From an uncultured Alphaproteobacteria bacterium (GTDB lineage Bacteria; Pseudomonadota; Alphaproteobacteria; RF32; CAG-239): a DNA stretch of 64,000 nt. The position numbers and the translations under genes were made by a program. Position 1 is the first letter of the stretch, and every line of letters starts with the position of its first letter. This document shows, in pieces, positions 62,793 through 64,000 of this stretch. Where the stretch lies: assembly GCA_944393225.1 (NCBI GenBank), contig CALXZK010000004.1, positions 1 to 64,000 on the forward strand, in the 5' to 3' direction. The notes under the pieces were generated by a model that saw only the letters and a list, made by a program, of their open reading frames with translations, had not been told where the DNA came from and made no database searches.

Positions 62793-63806
62793 ATGAAGCT
62801 TTTTACCTTTTTTGTTTTTTTGATTGCTCTTATTTCCGGTGTTTTGTTTGTTAAGCAAGACAGAGCCGAATATCAGACTTTACGTGGTTACATCTTTGGA
62901 ACCTATTATGTGGTGAAGGTTCGGACATCTGAGCCAATCAAAGATTTTGCCGCTACGGTTGATGCCGAGTTTGACAAAGTTAATGCTCATCTTTCGGTTT
63001 TTGAAAAAAATTCGGAACTTAATCAACTCAATTTAGCTAAAGCCTATCAAAAACAAAAGGTTTCTGCCGAGTTGTATTTGTTGCTGGAGGCATCGCAAAA
63101 AGTTTATCAGAAAAGTAACGGAATGTTTGATCCAACCGTCGGATCTTTAATTGAACTTTGGGGCTTTGGTGTGAATAAAGAACATAAAGTGCCTGATGAT
63201 GCACAAATTAAAAAGACATTGGCTTCCGTCGGCTTAAATAAAATTAAGCTTCTTCCTAACCGAGAGGTGATGAAAACGCAGCCGAATTTGACGCTTAATT
63301 TATCGGCCATTGCCAAAGGTTATGCCGTTGATATGGTGGCTAAAGCTTTATTTGATAAAGGTTATAAAGACTTTTTAGTGGATATTGGCGGAGAAATATA
63401 CGCTGCCGGCGCGCGTAATGAAAAAGAGCTGGGGTGGAATGTCGGCATTGCCGTTCCGGCAGAGAAAGAATATGAAAATTCTTTTGCTGTCACTATTAGT
63501 AATATGGCAGTGGCAACTTCGGGGAATTATCGCAACTTTTATTATATTAACGGCAAAAAATATGCGCATACAATCAACCCCAAAACAGGATATCCTGCCA
63601 GCCACAATTTGCTTTCGGTCAGCGTTTTTGCATCAGATTGCATGATGGCTGATGCTTATGCCACGGCTTTGATGTCTATGGGTGAAAAAGATGGTTTGGC
63701 TTTTGCTGAAAAATATGACATTCCGGTTATTATGTTTGTGGGAGATAATCCCGAAACGGCTGAAATAGTTTATTCAACAGCGGCAAAAGCTTTGGTGGAG
63801 AATTAA
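62793..63806 (+). CDS. apbE: FAD:protein FMN transferase
   Basis: Attaches FMN to Thr residues of flavoproteins such as RnfG/RnfD and NqrB/C. 337 residues with an N-terminal signal anchor (about 3-20), GYIFGTYYVVKV, LNLSAIAKGYAVDMV near residue 170, FLVDIGGEIYAAG, and SNMAVATSGNYRNFYYINGKKYAHTINPKTGYP with the Mg-site residues. rseC follows after 6 nt. Confidence 0.95.
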   Translation: MKLFTFFVFLIALISGVLFVKQDRAEYQTLRGYIFGTYYVVKVRTSEPIKDFAATVDAEFDKVNAHLSVFEKNSELNQLNLAKAYQKQKVSAELYLLLEASQKVYQKSNGMFDPTVGSLIELWGFGVNKEHKVPDDAQIKKTLASVGLNKIKLLPNREVMKTQPNLTLNLSAIAKGYAVDMVAKALFDKGYKDFLVDIGGEIYAAGARNEKELGWNVGIAVPAEKEYENSFAVTISNMAVATSGNYRNFYYINGKKYAHTINPKTGYPASHNLLSVSVFASDCMMADAYATALMSMGEKDGLAFAEKYDIPVIMFVGDNPETAEIVYSTAAKALVEN

Positions 63807-63812
63807 AAAACA

Positions 63813-64000
63813 ATGCAGGAAATCAGACATAAAGCAAAAATTGTTCAAGTTAATGCCCATTCGGTTGAAGCTGAAATAGAAGTCAAATCAGCTTGCGCTC
63901 AATGCGCTTTACAAAAAGCTTGTCAAATGCATGAAGTATCACAACACAAAATCATTATCCCTCTCGAACAAAGTAAAACTTATCATGAAGGAGAGGTGGT
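63813..64000 (+). CDS. rseC: RseC/MucC-family protein (partial, runs off the right edge)
   Basis: The visible 62 residues contain the RseC N-terminal pattern: KAKIVQVNAHSVEAEIEVKSACAQCALQKACQ, with three Cys spaced C-x2-C-x5-C. In anaerobes such proteins often lead Rnf operons, and apbE beside it fits that. The remainder of the gene and any rnf genes are outside the window. Confidence 0.85.
   Translation, partial: MQEIRHKAKIVQVNAHSVEAEIEVKSACAQCALQKACQMHEVSQHKIIIPLEQSKTYHEGEV

Noticed and set aside
1-64000. Insertion sequence, prophage, CRISPR-Cas, restriction or toxin-antitoxin systems
   Set aside because: No transposase, integrase, phage structural, cas, restriction or recognisable toxin gene seen. 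The lone RHH gene beside sspB has no toxin partner.

Overview
The window looks like a chromosomal stretch from an anaerobic, AT-rich (about 37-40% GC by eye), probably gut-dwelling uncultured alphaproteobacterium. Pointers to Alphaproteobacteria are: a circularly permuted two-piece tmRNA gene next to an alphaproteobacterial-type SspB and an RHH_4-type ribbon-helix-helix gene; the orders def-fmt, sfsA-map-radC and lon-hupB; and several promoters of the form CTTGxx-N16/17-TATxxT. Pointers to anaerobiosis are an [FeFe]-hydrogenase maturase (HydG) with a TM1266-type regulator, and apbE-rseC at the right edge, a pairing often found beside Rnf genes. The genus cannot be fixed from the sequence alone.

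Layout: 1-5 kb holds def, a GC-richer DHH-like gene with a long leader, fmt and glmM. 5-10.3 kb has two paralogous ArsB/NhaD-superfamily transporters on the minus strand with three small membrane-protein genes between them. 10.3-14.8 kb has trmJ, two secreted proteins, mnmA, cysE and an alpha/beta hydrolase. 15-20 kb has the sspB-ssrA region and a DHFR-like / thyX / dut nucleotide group. 20-25 kb has a lipid-kinase-like protein, a solitary LTA-synthase-like membrane domain, alaS and tspO. 25-32.5 kb has an SfsA-like protein, map, radC, tRNA-Pro, tRNA-Arg, recA, yihY and fabI. 32.6-38.8 kb has sppA, gatCAB, a ZIP transporter and tRNA-Ser. 38.8-45 kb is an envelope block: opgG, a GT10-like glycosyltransferase, lpxK, waaA, a DUF374 acyltransferase and an orphan FliN/SpoA protein. 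45-49.6 kb is lon and hupB with an inserted HExxH secreted protein. 50.4-50.75 kb is tRNA-Val with a duplicated 3' end flanking a hairpin-rich insert. 51-56.5 kb has a PilT/DotB-like ATPase, the hydrogenase genes and a U32 peptidase. 56.5-57.8 kb is a CnrYXH-like sigma-factor module. The right end holds small enzymes, a DsbD-like reductase, a CDP-alcohol transferase, apbE and a partial rseC.

Most genes are housekeeping and start behind a clear Shine-Dalgarno sequence. A scattered minority of unrecognised genes (7298, 7807, 8360, 14912, 16915, 20350, 40470, 59932) instead start after an A/T-only leader without any SD. Six of these share a promoter plus a leader of roughly 35-50 nt, and this class is the most unusual pattern in the window. 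Other items worth attention are the tRNA-Val duplication, the three-gene ECF module with its own putative promoter, the permuted DHH motif order, the orphan FliN in the lipid A operon and the SfsA homologue that lacks its catalytic residues. No CRISPR array, rRNA, insertion sequence or prophage was seen.
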